From contig NZ_CAMLHF010000067.1 of NCBI RefSeq assembly GCF_946479715.1, forward strand, positions 1 to 24,958: a stretch of 24,958 nucleotides of DNA, in the 5' to 3' direction. Under the pieces are notes generated by a model. It had not been told where the DNA came from. It ran no database searches and saw nothing but the letters and a program-made list of their open reading frames with translations. Origin of the DNA: an uncultured Pedobacter sp. Lineage in GTDB: Bacteria; Bacteroidota; Bacteroidia; Sphingobacteriales; Sphingobacteriaceae. Each line of letters opens with the position of its first letter. Positions within the stretch are counted from its first letter, which is position 1. The position numbers and the translations under genes were made by a program. Below are positions 24,379-24,958 of this stretch, one piece after another.

Positions 24379-24417
24379 AAAAAAGAAAGGCCCCGATAAT
24401 CGGGGCCTTTCTTTTTT
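24379..24417. terminator. Bidirectional terminator downstream of the DUF2795 gene
   Basis: An 18-bp perfect stem (AAAAAAGAAAGGCCCCGA, 24379-24396, and its complement, 24400-24417) with the loop TAA has an A tract on one side and a T tract on the other. It works as an intrinsic terminator on both strands. It lies 11 bases after the DUF2795 stop and separates that gene from the small membrane protein gene further along the minus strand. Confidence 0.92.
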
Positions 24418-24428
24418 ATTAGTTATGG

Positions 24429-24650
24429 TTAATATTCGTCTTCGTTAAAGAAGAAATCATCCTTAGTAGGGTAATCTGGCCAAATCTCTTCGATGGTTTC
24501 ATATGGTTCCCCATCGTCTTCCAAAGCTTGTAAATTTTCTATCACCTCTACAGGTGCTCCAGATCGTATACCATAATCTATCAACTCATCTTTTGTTGCA
24601 GGCCATGGAGCGTCTTCCAAATGCGATGCGAGTTCTAAAGTCCAATACAT
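24429..24650 (-). CDS. DUF2795 domain protein
   Basis: A 73-residue acidic protein (MYWTLELASHLEDAPWPATKDELIDYGIRSGAP to DEDEY-type acidic end FFFNEDEY) with the WTLELASHLEDAPWPATKDELIDY segment characteristic of the DUF2795 family. Members are small, Bacteroidota-enriched and of unknown function. It has no signal peptide or membrane segment. A good -33/-7 promoter precedes it, and a strong terminator follows, so it is a monocistronic unit. The name is a domain label only. Confidence 0.88.
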   Translation of the reverse strand: MYWTLELASHLEDAPWPATKDELIDYGIRSGAPVEVIENLQALEDDGEPYETIEEIWPDYPTKDDFFFNEDEY

Positions 24651-24685
24651 ATTTCTTTACTATTAAGTTATTCTAAATTTATTCG

Positions 24686-24718
24686 CAAAAGTATATTAAA
24701 AAACCTGAGCAAAACAAA
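24686..24718 (-). promoter_or_regulatory. Promoter of the DUF2795 gene
   Basis: On the minus strand TTTG (24715-24718), a 21-base spacer and TACTTTTG (24686-24693) fit the Bacteroidota consensus exactly. Predicted transcription begins near 24679, about 29 bases before the ATG. Confidence 0.6.
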
Positions 24719-24736
24719 CTTTTTTTTCCACTTTTT

Positions 24737-24958
24737 TTAAAGCCTCGGAAGCCATATATTTTCTTCCGTTCCAGCATGTAAATTCAGTTTTCGTGCCAAA
24801 ACAAATAAATAATCGCTTAAACGGTTCAAATAAATGGTCATTTTTTCGTCAACAAAGCTTTCAGCAGCCAAATGTACCGTTAAACGCTCTGCACGGCGGC
24901 AAATGCATCTTGCAACATGACAGTAAGAAACCACCGTATTTCCACCTGGCAATACGAA
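24737..24958 (-). CDS. Cob(I)yrinic acid a,c-diamide adenosyltransferase, PduO type (5' truncated)
   Basis: The last 73 residues of an ATP:cob(I)alamin adenosyltransferase of the PduO family, which attaches the adenosyl group to reduced cobalamin to form coenzyme B12. The reading frame stays open to the right edge of the window (FVLPGGN...), so the start is beyond base 24958. The C-terminal signature is intact: PGGNTVVSYCHVARCICRRAERLTVHL, with the conserved Arg and Glu of the R-RAE motif, followed by YLNRLSDYLFVLARKLN. The end of the protein is at 24737. The TTG at 24952 is not a real start. Confidence 0.92.
   Translation of the reverse strand, partial: FVLPGGNTVVSYCHVARCICRRAERLTVHLAAESFVDEKMTIYLNRLSDYLFVLARKLNLHAGTEENIWLPRL

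Noticed and set aside
1..24958. CRISPR array, prophage, IS element, tRNA or rRNA
   Set aside because: No regularly spaced repeats, transposase or integrase genes, or tRNA-like cloverleaf segments were seen.

Overview
The window looks like chromosomal DNA of a Bacteroidota bacterium, most likely Sphingobacteriaceae (Pedobacter-like). The main reasons are the AT-rich codon use, promoters of the Bacteroidota type (TTTG or TTG about 17-22 bases upstream of TAnnTTTG), almost no Shine-Dalgarno sequences, and a gene complement typical of that family. These include a DUF2795 protein, an lmo0937-type small membrane protein, the ligase-associated repair cluster and a tolC-first RND operon. I see no phage, IS element, CRISPR array, rRNA or tRNA. 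Both ends cut through genes: a catalase on the left and a cobalamin adenosyltransferase on the right.

Layout. 1-2629: the 3' part of a large-subunit (HPII-type) catalase converges on an LLM-class flavin oxidoreductase, with a perfect 34-base palindrome between the stops. 2944-9742: a four-gene operon encoding an outer-membrane TolC-type channel, an RND inner-membrane pump, a lipoprotein periplasmic adaptor and an AraC-type regulator, with a repeat-rich upstream region. 9743-10069 has no convincing gene. 10070-15810: four overlapping genes form the ligase-associated DNA repair cluster (MBL-fold exonuclease, ATP-dependent ligase, Lhr-core-type DEXH helicase, PdeM metallo-endonuclease). A diiron ferritin-like protein converges on it with a 4-base stop overlap.

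16520-19219 (minus): a CDF metal transporter, a Nudix hydrolase and BioA (biotin synthesis) form a tightly overlapping operon. 19334-20527: a class I aminotransferase ending in a very strong terminator. 20528-20848 holds this terminator, a decayed palindromic repeat and a structured element just downstream of a MacB-type ABC permease (minus, 20849-22090). From 22265, queA (tRNA queuosine) and ispD (MEP isoprenoid pathway) lie on the plus strand with their own hairpins. The right end carries, on the minus strand, an lmo0937-type small membrane protein that is easy to miss (53 aa), a DUF2795 protein with a clear promoter, and the 3' end of a PduO-type cobalamin adenosyltransferase.

The most system-like region is the repair cluster at 10070-15810. 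It is a recognised gene set (its Lhr-core and MPE members have been studied in Pseudomonas putida), but its biological role is still poorly defined. I found nothing that I can claim as a wholly new system. The leads most worth following are the structured element at 20736-20830, the dispersed GATGACG palindromes, the unassigned ORF at 9602-10015 and the diiron protein abutting the repair cluster.
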